64,000 bases of DNA, from positions 2,542,001 through 2,606,000 of the forward strand of contig NZ_CP030848.1 of the NCBI RefSeq assembly GCF_008274825.1, given 5' to 3'. Origin of the DNA: Sphingobacterium hotanense (lineage in GTDB: Bacteria; Bacteroidota; Bacteroidia; Sphingobacteriales; Sphingobacteriaceae). This document shows positions 17,247 to 26,365 of the stretch, one piece after another. Within the stretch, counting starts at the first letter, position 1. Each line of letters begins with the position of its first letter. The notes beneath the pieces were generated by a model that was not told the origin of the DNA, ran no database searches, and was given only the letters and a program-made list of their open reading frames with translations. A program made the translations under genes and the position numbers.

Positions 17247-17491
17247 CATCAGACATTAGATTTTAGACATAAGATTTTGTTTGCGCCAGGAAAGGAAGGA
17301 AGTTTTGTTTCGAACCAGGAAAGGAAGAATGCAAGGATCGGCAGGATCCTGTTGAAAGAAAAAATAAGGCTGTTTCTGAACCAGGAAAGGAAGGATGAAA
17401 GGATAAGCAGGATCCTGTAAATCTTCTCATCTTTCCTTTCCTGGTTCAAAGACGGGTCTAAATACTAACTACTAAATACTAACTACTAAAT
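17247..17491. repeat. composite intergenic repeat, copy with modules A-B-B-B-B'-C
   Basis: Module A (ACATTAGATTTTAGACAT type) runs from about 17247 to 17279. Module B begins with CCAGGAAAGGAAG at 17286, 17315 and 17381, twice continuing into GCAGGATCCTG, and appears inverted (CTTTCCTTTCCTGG) at 17431-17444. Module C (CTAAATACTAACTACTAA) is at about 17458-17491. The same three modules recur at 59.3-61 kb and 61.7 kb. Confidence 0.75.
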
Positions 17492-17569
17492 CCAAAATCT
17501 TTACACATATATTATCATTTCATTAGCTTTTTATTGCATTTTTGTAATGTGTAAACGAAATGATTAGCA

Positions 17570-19795
17570 ATGTTCTTTAAAAAAATTAAATCTACCCTAA
17601 CCTTTGCTCTGGCAATCTCAGCGCTAGCAGCAACAGGACAAGAAATTGAAAAACCAAACATCTCGTCAAAAACAAGCTTCGCTATCGTTGTGGATAGCAA
17701 AACTTATCAGGCTGCAAAAGAAGAAATTGCCGCATATAAGAAACTTGTTGAAAAAGACGGACTTGGAACATACATTATACATTCAAACTGGGAGTCTCCT
17801 GATAAAATCAGAGAGATCCTAAAAGGATTATATCAAAATAAAAAAGCCCCTTTAGAGGGAACTGTGTTTGTCGGCGAAATTCCGATCCCGATGCTTCGTG
17901 ATGCGCAGTTTATGACCTCAGCATTGAAGATCAACCAAAAGATTAGATGGGATCGTTCGTCGGTACCGTCAGATAGATTCTATGACGACTTTGACCTGCA
18001 ATTTGATTATCTGAAGCAAGATACAGCAGCGTCGAGAAAATTACTTCACTATTATTCGTTAAAAGCCGAGTCTCCGCAGTTCTTGGAGATGGACATCTAT
18101 TCTGCACGAATTAAACCACCGGTGACTGAAGGCGAAGATCGAGTTCAGAAAATTAAAGAATACCTCACACGTTTAGTAGCATTGCGCAGCAAGCAATACC
18201 CTCTGGATGATATGATTGCATCGTATGGACATGGTTATAATTCCAATGCGGTAAACTCCATCGCTGGCGAAGCAATCGCGTTGAAAGCTCAAATGCCGCA
18301 ACTGTTTAAACCGGGAGGTTCGATTAAATTCTTGAACTTTAGAAATGCAGATTTCATGAAGTTCAACCTTTTATCGGAATTGAAACGCGACCAAATTGAT
18401 TTTGCATATATGACCGGACACGGAACATCTACTCTGCAACTGATCAATGGTTACCCTTATGTATCTAGCCCACAACCATCAATGGAGAATGTCGCAAGAT
18501 ATTTACGCTCCAAAGTTCGCAGCGCGAAGGAAGATGGACGCGATGTTGAAAAAACAATCGATGGCTTTAAGAATTCTTTAGGCGTTTCGGATAAATGGTT
18601 TGCAGATGCATTCGACCAAAAGTCTATCGAAGCAGATTCTATTTATAATATCAACTTAGATGTGCAGATCGATGACCTGAAAGATGCAGGCATCAAGGCG
18701 AAGGTAGCCTACTTGAATAGTTGTCTGACCGGTTCGTTCCACCTTGACAATTATATCGCTGGCTACTACCCTTTCTCGAACAACGAGAACATTGCAACAA
18801 TTGCGAATTCAGTAGGCGTATTACAAGATTTATGGCCTACGGAAATGATGGGACTTTTGAAAGATGGTTACCGCGTTGGTAATTGGTTGAAGCATATTGC
18901 TTACTTAGAAACCCATATCTTCGGAGATCCTACGTTCCACTATGCTTCAGATAAAGCAAAGGAATTGAATGAAGCTACAGTATTAAATCAATCAGCAAGC
19001 TATTGGAAAAAAGTATTGAATGAAAATGACGCTGATCTGCAATCTTTAGCTTTAAATAAATTGACCAACATCCTTCCTGAAAAAGAGGTTTCTCCAATTC
19101 TGAAGGAATATTATTTCAATTCGGCATTTGAACCAACGCGTATGCAAGCTTTCCAACTGCTGCGCCGCTTCGAGAATAAAGATTATCAAGATGTATTGCA
19201 TGCCGCAAAAGGTGATTCATATGAATACATCCGCCGCCGTGCGATATACGACTTAACAGACTTCGGCTCTGACGACTTCACAAAAGACTTAATTGAATTC
19301 TACATTAACGATCCGCACTCTGAGCGTATCGCGTACCGTGCGCGTTGGGCCCTTCAATTTATAAATCCCGATCTTGCAAAGCAACATGTGGATGCATTGA
19401 TCCGCAATAATCCTGCAGTAGCTGGACGTGATGCCCTGGCAAGCAAATTGGACAAAGATTTAGATTACTATAAAAAGAAATCGGATGATTTATTAAAAGC
19501 TATTCAAAATCCAGAATTATCGGAGAAAGAAAAGCTAAGCGAATTGACCACCTTGAGACTGTACAGACATCATAAAGTAGTTCCGGCAGTGATCGAAGTG
19601 GCTAAGAACAATAAGAATTCAGATGTGGTTCGAACCACCGCTTTGGAAGCATTAGGATGGTTCACCCTATCGTATCAACGCGACGCCATTGTGGAAGGTT
19701 GTGAAGCCATATTAAGTTCAGAGGCTCCTGAAGCAGTAAAGAAAGAAGCATTGAAAACAAAAAATAGAATTCATGCTGCATCGCATAAGATTTAG
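17570..19795 (+). CDS. secreted C25 (gingipain-like) cysteine peptidase with HEAT repeats
   Basis: The 741-aa protein has an N-terminal signal peptide (LTFALAISALAATGQ). Residues about 35-460 match the caspase-like C25 fold: a His in YMTGHGTST (His284) and a Cys in YLNSCLTGSF (Cys385) form the likely dyad, followed by the family's HIFGDPTFHY segment. Residues about 480-741 are HEAT-like helical repeats (IRRRAIYDLTDFGSDDF, RWALQFINPDLAK). No Ig-like domain or C-terminal sorting domain of the Por secretion system is seen. The substrate is unknown. A bidirectional terminator follows. Catalytic assignment is from motif pattern. Confidence 0.8.
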   Translation: MFFKKIKSTLTFALAISALAATGQEIEKPNISSKTSFAIVVDSKTYQAAKEEIAAYKKLVEKDGLGTYIIHSNWESPDKIREILKGLYQNKKAPLEGTVFVGEIPIPMLRDAQFMTSALKINQKIRWDRSSVPSDRFYDDFDLQFDYLKQDTAASRKLLHYYSLKAESPQFLEMDIYSARIKPPVTEGEDRVQKIKEYLTRLVALRSKQYPLDDMIASYGHGYNSNAVNSIAGEAIALKAQMPQLFKPGGSIKFLNFRNADFMKFNLLSELKRDQIDFAYMTGHGTSTLQLINGYPYVSSPQPSMENVARYLRSKVRSAKEDGRDVEKTIDGFKNSLGVSDKWFADAFDQKSIEADSIYNINLDVQIDDLKDAGIKAKVAYLNSCLTGSFHLDNYIAGYYPFSNNENIATIANSVGVLQDLWPTEMMGLLKDGYRVGNWLKHIAYLETHIFGDPTFHYASDKAKELNEATVLNQSASYWKKVLNENDADLQSLALNKLTNILPEKEVSPILKEYYFNSAFEPTRMQAFQLLRRFENKDYQDVLHAAKGDSYEYIRRRAIYDLTDFGSDDFTKDLIEFYINDPHSERIAYRARWALQFINPDLAKQHVDALIRNNPAVAGRDALASKLDKDLDYYKKKSDDLLKAIQNPELSEKEKLSELTTLRLYRHHKVVPAVIEVAKNNKNSDVVRTTALEALGWFTLSYQRDAIVEGCEAILSSEAPEAVKKEALKTKNRIHAASHKI

Positions 19796-19808
19796 CATAG
19801 GATAACAA

Positions 19809-19845
19809 TAAAAAAAGCCGGTTTCATTCAAAACCGGCTTTTTTT
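19809..19845. terminator. bidirectional rho-independent terminator
   Basis: AAGCCGGTTT and AAACCGGCTT arms are flanked by A-runs and T-runs. It serves the C25 peptidase gene and the convergent gene at 19859-20479. Confidence 0.88.
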
Positions 19846-19858
19846 ATTGTTGAATATA

Positions 19859-20479
19859 TTAGTGATTATGATCCAATGGAGGCGTAATCATAATATGTGC
19901 TTTGTAAGTTCCTTCGTCCATTAACCAAGGCATTCCGATGTTGTTTCCTTTATTCGACATACCATAATCCGCCGCTTTAGCATATGGTACATAAATAACG
20001 TAACGGCGCTTAGCGTCTGCGATTTCGCCAGTCTCAGGATTTAACCTATCCGCAGGCCCCCAGTATCCGTAAAGCATGCTTGGTGTTTGCGGAATTGCTA
20101 ATTTGCCAGCCTTAAACTCAGCTTCGCGGATTTCATCGCGTTGCTTGCGCTTTCCTTCAGCTGTCAGCTCACGCCCTCTAGCCATAAATGGCTCCAAGCT
20201 CTCTGGATAACAGTAAGCGTAATAAACCGACATTTTATAATCTGGAGCCAAACAAATATAGCCGTTCGAACCCTCACGAAGGGTTACAAATTTACCTTCT
20301 TGATCATATCCCAATACTTTAGAACCGGCACGGAACTCCGCAGGTGCTGCTTGTTCTGCAATTTTAATCTGAACCTCTGCAGGCAATACCGCTCTTGGTT
20401 TTACTTCTTTCGTCTGTTGTGCTTGTGCATTCATCGCCATCGCTGCGATCAGCACGATCAAACTCATCAATCTTTTCAT
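19859..20479 (-). CDS. secreted hypothetical protein, 206 aa
   Basis: A clear signal peptide (SLIVLIAAMAMNAQAQ) is followed by a soluble domain. Visible features are a GSNGYICLAPD stretch, a MLYGYWGPADRLNPETG segment and a His-containing C-terminus (ITPPLDHNH). I do not recognise the family with certainty. An exact -7 box lies 38 bp upstream at 20517-20524, so it is transcribed separately from the TonB operon. Confidence 0.75.
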   Translation of the reverse strand: MKRLMSLIVLIAAMAMNAQAQQTKEVKPRAVLPAEVQIKIAEQAAPAEFRAGSKVLGYDQEGKFVTLREGSNGYICLAPDYKMSVYYAYCYPESLEPFMARGRELTAEGKRKQRDEIREAEFKAGKLAIPQTPSMLYGYWGPADRLNPETGEIADAKRRYVIYVPYAKAADYGMSNKGNNIGMPWLMDEGTYKAHIMITPPLDHNH

Positions 20480-20516
20480 CTTATTCTTTTTTTATTATTA
20501 ATCCTTGCTATTACTA

Positions 20517-20524
20517 CAAATATA
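20517..20524 (-). promoter_or_regulatory. -7 promoter box
   Basis: The minus strand reads TATATTTG, an exact TAnnTTTG match, 38 bp before the ATG at 20479. Confidence 0.6.
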
Positions 20525-20538
20525 AAGCCTTAATTACA

Positions 20539-22101
20539 TTAAAAGGTCGCCCCTATGCTTAAATTAAAATGCTTTCTATCGTTGAATGTAAAACTATTGG
20601 TTTTGATCCACTGTAAATTTCCTTTCACGAAGACCTGTACGTTCGAGTTCGAACGCAATTGCTGCGCATAGTAAATCGGCACTTCGAATTGCTGATAATC
20701 CGCTTTGTAGAATTGAAAATTACGTTGCTCTAAGTCCATAACAGGCAGTGTTTCTGCATCCGCCCCAGAATACTCATAAGCTGCATCGAGGTTATTATTC
20801 AATAATACACGGACGCCAATGGATAACTGAGATTTTAAATTGGCAGACAGCGAAAATAATTTATGACCCTCAAGTCCATATCCCATATTTTCTGCAAACA
20901 TTTGGGATGCAGGAATTAGATAGCGATCATCCAACTTGTTATATCTTAAACTTGCTGCTGCTTTCCAATTGTACGCATCTCCGGATTTACGCAAAAGCTC
21001 ATAACGACCGGAAACCGCTTGACGCTTATATTTCGATCGTACGCTTTGAAACCTCGTGTAAAAACCTTCGCTTTCTGTACCACTGATAAACTCGTTGATA
21101 TATTCAATGCCATTCATATTCGAGTGTAACAAGTAGGCCTTGAAACCGTGTAAAAAAGCTTCACCGTCTTTTTGAAGATGAAGGCTCGCATCCCATTTCT
21201 TCATTAAAATAGAGCCCCCGGGTCTTGGGTTAGAGAATGTGATGTTCGCGTCTTCTGCCTGTACGGTATAGTTCGCATTCAAAAACACGTTGATTGCACT
21301 CTGGTACTGATATTGTACGCCTCCGCCAAAAGCATCTCCTTGATAGTTCATTGTACGACCCGCTCCCAATCCGCTAATGGAATTCCCTAATCCCAATAAA
21401 GCAAAGTAACCTTGTGAAATATGCGTCACAGAATTGGAGTTATTGGCCTCCTCTTTAAAGTTCTTATACATGAAATTAGCGCCCAAGTGATGCTGATCAT
21501 TTAGACTGTAGCTCAAACTAGGTTGCAAATCGAGTTGATAATAGCGATTGACGGCACGGATGTCACGCTGCTTTGCGCCCGAAGAAGCAATAAAGTTAGC
21601 CCCTAAACCTAAATGTAACTTCTCGGCGATAGGCGCACTGGAAGCCTTAAATCCTATCTTATAGTGCTGATTCAGCCAATCCGATGCATTAGTATCTGCT
21701 GTCACATAGGGCATCTCTCGAAATGGATCGATCAGTGATGAATTGTATTCCGCATTGCGAATATTATTTCGCGAATAATCAAAATAACCTTGCAGGTAGC
21801 CTTTCTTTAAATATACATTCCCGCGTGTATAAAGATGCAGATTGCCCATGCTCTCACCAGCTTGCGGACGACGGAAATTACCGTCAGTTTTCTTATAGCC
21901 CGCGGCTAGGCTGGAATGCTGCTTCGGCTTATCAAGCTGTAGACCGGCTGCGTTCTGACTATGCTCCCATTGTAAATATTCTATTTCCTGCTCCTGTTCG
22001 ATAATGGAGTGGTTCCCCTCCTGCCCTAAGCTAGGCATTGCCCAAGCGAAACAAGCAGATAGTGAAAGTATTTTATATAAATTGTTATATGGTATGCTCA
22101 T
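20539..22101 (-). CDS. outer-membrane beta-barrel protein, DUF6850-like
   Basis: The 520-aa protein has a signal peptide (SLSACFAWAMPSLGQ). The remainder is a long series of amphipathic strands ending with HFNLSIGATF, as in outer-membrane barrels. I match it to the DUF6850 group with moderate certainty because it follows a DUF4876-like lipoprotein and a TonB receptor, a trio found in Bacteroidota. The gene starts 18 bp after the DUF4876-like gene. Role unknown; it may form a second pore or assembly partner of the receptor. Confidence 0.75.
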   Translation of the reverse strand: MSIPYNNLYKILSLSACFAWAMPSLGQEGNHSIIEQEQEIEYLQWEHSQNAAGLQLDKPKQHSSLAAGYKKTDGNFRRPQAGESMGNLHLYTRGNVYLKKGYLQGYFDYSRNNIRNAEYNSSLIDPFREMPYVTADTNASDWLNQHYKIGFKASSAPIAEKLHLGLGANFIASSGAKQRDIRAVNRYYQLDLQPSLSYSLNDQHHLGANFMYKNFKEEANNSNSVTHISQGYFALLGLGNSISGLGAGRTMNYQGDAFGGGVQYQYQSAINVFLNANYTVQAEDANITFSNPRPGGSILMKKWDASLHLQKDGEAFLHGFKAYLLHSNMNGIEYINEFISGTESEGFYTRFQSVRSKYKRQAVSGRYELLRKSGDAYNWKAAASLRYNKLDDRYLIPASQMFAENMGYGLEGHKLFSLSANLKSQLSIGVRVLLNNNLDAAYEYSGADAETLPVMDLEQRNFQFYKADYQQFEVPIYYAQQLRSNSNVQVFVKGNLQWIKTNSFTFNDRKHFNLSIGATF

Positions 22102-22119
22102 GATGTTTTGCTTAGCTGT

Positions 22120-23361
22120 TTATTTTGCGGTTGACCAACTAGGAATCCCCTCGCCATAATGACGAAATTCAGGTGTCACAAGACGTTCGAAGTCTTCGGT
22201 ACTGTTGTTGGTATCTTGTAAGATTGGACGACCTGCATTGTCAACACCCGATTTCTTACGTCTAACGCCTTTAGAATTGTAAGTTGCCCCAACGTAGGTC
22301 ATCCCCGCATCCAACAACGATGGTACCCGCTTGGCAGTAATCATATTTTCGTTCTGTCCGCACTCAACGGCATCCATTATATAGGTCAACGGTATTTTTG
22401 CATAGAGATTCGCCGAAGTTGTCGCTAAGTTTCTCGTTTGCAAAGACTTGTTGTTTACCGGGTCGTAGCTTTCGCCTTCCGGTACACGGAAGATGACATA
22501 AGCTCCCCCCATTACGGAGGTCAAATACTGCGGAAGGCTACCTTTTCCAGCTAAACCATTATAAAAGACATGCTGCATATCCGTCGCCGGCTGGTCTGGG
22601 AAGTTCGCATTGTTCATGTTGAACTCGAATTCCGATGTAGAACAGTCGATCGGAGATTTCGGATTATATTGCGCTAACTGATGATTTGCCGCAAACTGAG
22701 CCATACTGAAGGATTCTCCAGGTGCCAAAGGATAATCCTTTCCGGTTCCCGGAATCTTCCAAATTCGCTCTGCATAAACATATTTCCCCGCATCTGACTC
22801 TGGCCAAACAGGTAAGTTAACCGTTGCAGCACTCGGTACCAAGTTCGCGAAATGAAGACCATCAAGATAAACGGTTTCATCGGAGTTATTGATGATTTCG
22901 TAAAATTGATTTCTGAAGTAAAATGGTTCTGTTCCGGCGTAGAACAACTCACTAAAGGCCAATGGCCCAACTGAAGCTCCATTAACATCAATACTTAGCG
23001 ATTCCCCGTCTTTCACAACAAGATAATTGACTTTGCTTCCAATTAAATAAAAGGTCTTCCCCTCCTGCTCCACATTGCCTGTGATATTGATCGAATAGGT
23101 CCCAGGTATCAGTTTTTCGATACGATTGACGCCATCTGTCATCTCCTGCTCGATGCGATAGCCCTCGGCGAAGTTTTCTAAAACTATTTTCAAGCCTTCA
23201 GTACGCTCGATTCCTTCTGCTACAGGATTCGCCGTAATATTCAAAGTCATATAGGCTATATCGTCCGTATCGAGTCCATTATCTATTCGGCTACAGGAAC
23301 TGAATAGGCTCGCCGCAGCCAATAATCCATATAAAGTATATTTTCTGTTCATGATAGACAT
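22120..23361 (-). CDS. DUF4876-like surface lipoprotein
   Basis: The lipobox LFSSC (Cys near residue 23) marks a lipoprotein. Residues about 35-130 look like a beta-sandwich (YMTLNITANPVAEG, IPGTYSINITGNVEQEG). Residues about 130-330 contain a lamin-tail-like pattern (FSELFYAGT, YEIINNSDETVYLDGL). This arrangement fits DUF4876 proteins. The ATG shares one base with the receptor gene stop, so the two are translationally coupled. It probably acts as a surface partner of the TonB receptor, by analogy with SusD/HmuY-type lipoproteins; the ligand is not evident. Confidence 0.78.
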   Translation of the reverse strand: MSIMNRKYTLYGLLAAASLFSSCSRIDNGLDTDDIAYMTLNITANPVAEGIERTEGLKIVLENFAEGYRIEQEMTDGVNRIEKLIPGTYSINITGNVEQEGKTFYLIGSKVNYLVVKDGESLSIDVNGASVGPLAFSELFYAGTEPFYFRNQFYEIINNSDETVYLDGLHFANLVPSAATVNLPVWPESDAGKYVYAERIWKIPGTGKDYPLAPGESFSMAQFAANHQLAQYNPKSPIDCSTSEFEFNMNNANFPDQPATDMQHVFYNGLAGKGSLPQYLTSVMGGAYVIFRVPEGESYDPVNNKSLQTRNLATTSANLYAKIPLTYIMDAVECGQNENMITAKRVPSLLDAGMTYVGATYNSKGVRRKKSGVDNAGRPILQDTNNSTEDFERLVTPEFRHYGEGIPSWSTAK

Positions 23362-26213
23362 TATTTAATCGTAAGTCCAAGATTCAACCCAAAGAAGAAT
23401 GGGTAGCTAGCATTTCTACTGATATATTCAGTCTTAACACGATCCGAGCGATGGCTGGGATAAGATCTGAACATATTGTTCGCAAAGAATGATACACGCA
23501 TAAAGTCTCTGATCTCTTTGGTAATATTGATATTGAAATTAAAGAAGGTCGGAAGACTTTCCATCACTGCGTATGGTCTAGCCACTTTACGCATAATTGA
23601 TTTGAATTCTGGGTCATCTTTTTTAGTTACATCAAAGTCATAAACCTGTCCATCATACTTGCTGATGTAACTTGTCGGAATGGAATCATTTCCATAAACG
23701 GTCCAATCCGACTCTTGCCAAATTCCTTCGGCCGTCAGAGTAACCACTAATCCGATCGAAGGGATGTTGTGAGTAGCACGAATCGAAGTATTCAATGCCC
23801 TGTCGTATCCGACTTCCATATCTGGCGCATATAATCCAATATGCGTTCTATTTGCGGCACCAAGACCGCTCTCATCATCATAATAATTGTAGTTTGAAGA
23901 AAATGATTTCCGCCATAAATAGATACCGTTGACACTAAATTGCGTACGGATTGCGTCAATTCGTTTCAGTTGTAACTCCATCTCAACCCCTTTCTTTTGA
24001 AAACGACCCGTATTGTTTGGCATCGTATATTTTGCTAATACCGGATTTGAAGTACCGACCAAAGATGGAGAATTGGCGCTTGCACGTTTATATTCTACGT
24101 AGTCTACCGGTTGAAATGAATTGGGCGTATAGCTAAAACTATAGCCGTCGATCAGCTCCTCGCTGAAGCCCGTAACGCGTAATAAGGATTTCCCAATAGT
24201 CAGGTCGAATCCGACTTCTGCCTTCTTATTCTTCGCAATCTTAAGATCTGCATTCTCGGTGTTAAATACACGTGTAGTTGTTAAGAATAAACGTTCCTCT
24301 TCAGGAATGCTCGTGCTTGTCAATTCATTTAGATTGACATATTCAAAATACGCACGCTCTGGATACAAATACATTAAGCTGGGTCCTTTCGCTAACAAAC
24401 CATAACCTCCACGCAGGCTCAGTACCCGCGGGATAACATCGATAGTCGCATTGACACGTGGAGACAATGCAGACTTGCCTTCGCTGAATAAATCATAGCG
24501 TAAGCCGGCTTCAATGTTTAACTTATGATCACCCATATGGGCAGTAAAATTCTCTTGCGCAAATAATCCGAACTGCTGTAGCGCCGGAATCTCGCGAAAT
24601 GTACGTCTGCGGAAAGTGGCATTGGGCACTTGAGCTGGCCGTACCGGTGGCAATGAATCAACAAATTGCTTGCCATCACCAAAGTTCTTATCGTATTTAA
24701 AATCAGCTCCTAAAAACCATTTATGTTCAGTGTTCCCTACTTTATTGTAAAATGAAGCAATCGCTTTTGCAAATCCTGAAAACTCACGCCCATCAATGGT
24801 GTACTGACCAACATAGGTCGAAGGTAGGTACACTGCATATAAGTTTTCCTCGCCAGCCGGAATATTGGTAATCTCGTTGCCATTCGCATCATAAACCGGC
24901 ACACCCGGTCGGTTCGATAAAACTGCACCGTCCGTATAAGTCATGGAATATGGAGCGGTGGCATTGTTTTTCTGCTCAGATAAATAAGAATCTTTATTTT
25001 GATAACTTCCGTTTAGCGTGTAGCGGATATTCTTCAGCCATTTCTCATTAAAGTTTAGCGTCCCGTTGGTATTCAATGTGAAACCGACTTCCTTGCCGTA
25101 TGATTCTGTCAACGTACGGATGTCGTCCGGGTTAAGGTCTCGCTTATTCTTTCCATAATTAAATGCGAATGAGCTGTTCGTCGAGAGCTTATTATTGAAG
25201 AATTGATTACTGTACAACGTATTAAAAGTTGCTCGTTGATAGGACACATAGGCTTCCTCCGGCTTGGTCACATTATAGCTGTAATCCGCACCAAAATTCA
25301 CAGCACCTTTAGACTCTGCTAACTGTATCCCTTGGTTCATGGTTATGGAATACAGATTAGGATTTGTTCTTGCTTCGATAACAAGTGGTTGCTTTCCAGC
25401 TTTTTGATTAACAATGACTGCTCCTGATGCCACATCTCCGTACTCAACGGAAGGAATTCCGCGGATTACCTCAATAGATTCGATGTTCTGAATCGGAATA
25501 TTTCGTACGTCAATCCCTCCTGAAGGGGCTGCTCCGCCCGACATGGACGCTGATCCTCCAGATCCAACGGTATTCATAACCTGCAAATTCGCGTTATTTG
25601 ATGTAGGCGCTCCATTCACGATAATCGAAGTTCCGAACGCATTAAATTCATTGGCGGCCTGTGAATTTGGATTCCGATTGTTACTTTCGAAATTACGGAT
25701 CTGAATTTCCTTAGCATTGGTTAAATCCGGATTGGAAGCTCTTGCCCCAGGCATTAAGCTCATCACATCGGCTAAGCTGTTCGCTTGTAAATGTTCGATT
25801 GCTGACCGCCCGATAACAGAGCTTGTCGCTAAATTTTTATTCGAAGCCTCTGCCGTTACCCCGACCTCTTCCAACCTAAAGGAATTGTCCTTGAAAACCA
25901 ACTGAATATCTTGATTACCAGATAGCGTAAAGACAGTGTCTAGTGGTACTTTCCCAACATACTGACCTTGCAAGCTCAATCTCCCATAAGGAATATCCTT
26001 AAATTCGAATCGGCCAGAACCGTCCGTCGAAAGACTGATACCCATATTTTGAATACTTAGCGTGGCCTGTCTTAAAGGGCGTAATTGCCCATTAACAGTT
26101 TCGAAGGCTGTACCTGTAAGATTTGCTTTTTTCTCTTGAGCGGCTAGGTGATGGGAAGAAAAAATACTAAAGCAAGTCCCGATAATTCCGAGCGTAATGG
26201 TATTAAATTTCAT
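23361..26213 (-). CDS. TonB-dependent outer-membrane receptor
   Basis: The 950-aa protein has a signal peptide, then a carboxypeptidase-regulatory-like domain (about 30-115, LTGTAFETVNGQ ... FEFKDIPYG). The plug domain follows (about 120-270, with NIESIEVIRGIPSVEYGDVASGAVIV), then a 22-strand-type barrel ending in FFFGLNLGLTIK. It lacks the SusC STN domain and is not next to a SusD. The ATG at 26213 is preferred over a TTG two codons upstream. First gene of a three-gene operon behind a -7 box and a palindrome, so regulated uptake, perhaps of a metal or metal complex, is plausible. Confidence 0.9.
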   Translation of the reverse strand: MKFNTITLGIIGTCFSIFSSHHLAAQEKKANLTGTAFETVNGQLRPLRQATLSIQNMGISLSTDGSGRFEFKDIPYGRLSLQGQYVGKVPLDTVFTLSGNQDIQLVFKDNSFRLEEVGVTAEASNKNLATSSVIGRSAIEHLQANSLADVMSLMPGARASNPDLTNAKEIQIRNFESNNRNPNSQAANEFNAFGTSIIVNGAPTSNNANLQVMNTVGSGGSASMSGGAAPSGGIDVRNIPIQNIESIEVIRGIPSVEYGDVASGAVIVNQKAGKQPLVIEARTNPNLYSITMNQGIQLAESKGAVNFGADYSYNVTKPEEAYVSYQRATFNTLYSNQFFNNKLSTNSSFAFNYGKNKRDLNPDDIRTLTESYGKEVGFTLNTNGTLNFNEKWLKNIRYTLNGSYQNKDSYLSEQKNNATAPYSMTYTDGAVLSNRPGVPVYDANGNEITNIPAGEENLYAVYLPSTYVGQYTIDGREFSGFAKAIASFYNKVGNTEHKWFLGADFKYDKNFGDGKQFVDSLPPVRPAQVPNATFRRRTFREIPALQQFGLFAQENFTAHMGDHKLNIEAGLRYDLFSEGKSALSPRVNATIDVIPRVLSLRGGYGLLAKGPSLMYLYPERAYFEYVNLNELTSTSIPEEERLFLTTTRVFNTENADLKIAKNKKAEVGFDLTIGKSLLRVTGFSEELIDGYSFSYTPNSFQPVDYVEYKRASANSPSLVGTSNPVLAKYTMPNNTGRFQKKGVEMELQLKRIDAIRTQFSVNGIYLWRKSFSSNYNYYDDESGLGAANRTHIGLYAPDMEVGYDRALNTSIRATHNIPSIGLVVTLTAEGIWQESDWTVYGNDSIPTSYISKYDGQVYDFDVTKKDDPEFKSIMRKVARPYAVMESLPTFFNFNINITKEIRDFMRVSFFANNMFRSYPSHRSDRVKTEYISRNASYPFFFGLNLGLTIK

Positions 26214-26289
26214 CTGCAAAAATGCGAGTATAAATCAATAAATGTTTTTCGGGCCGATAGATGTGAAGAACGTCCCTATATTTCAATGG

Positions 26290-26297
26290 CAAATATA
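26290..26297 (-). promoter_or_regulatory. -7 promoter box for the TonB receptor operon
   Basis: The minus strand reads TATATTTG, an exact TAnnTTTG match, 77 bp upstream of the ATG. Confidence 0.6.
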
Positions 26298-26300
26298 GCT

Positions 26301-26319
26301 GTTTAGAATCTTTCTAAAC
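26301..26319. promoter_or_regulatory. Fur-like palindrome overlapping the receptor promoter
   Basis: Perfect 8-bp arms GTTTAGAA and TTCTAAAC are separated by TCT, ending 4 bp upstream of the -7 box. The shape also fits a 7-1-7 Fur-family box (TTAGAAT n TTTCTAA) with one mismatch. Binding here would block the promoter. Confidence 0.5.
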
Positions 26320-26365
26320 AAATTAATTTCATAAAGCTGTGTTCAAGGTACACATTTATCGCTAC

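Noticed and set aside
17281-17450. Repeated GAAAGGAAGGATG units resembling a CRISPR-like array
   Set aside because: Unit spacing is irregular, the units occur in both orientations, spacers are not unique, and no cas genes are present. It fits a dispersed intergenic repeat instead.
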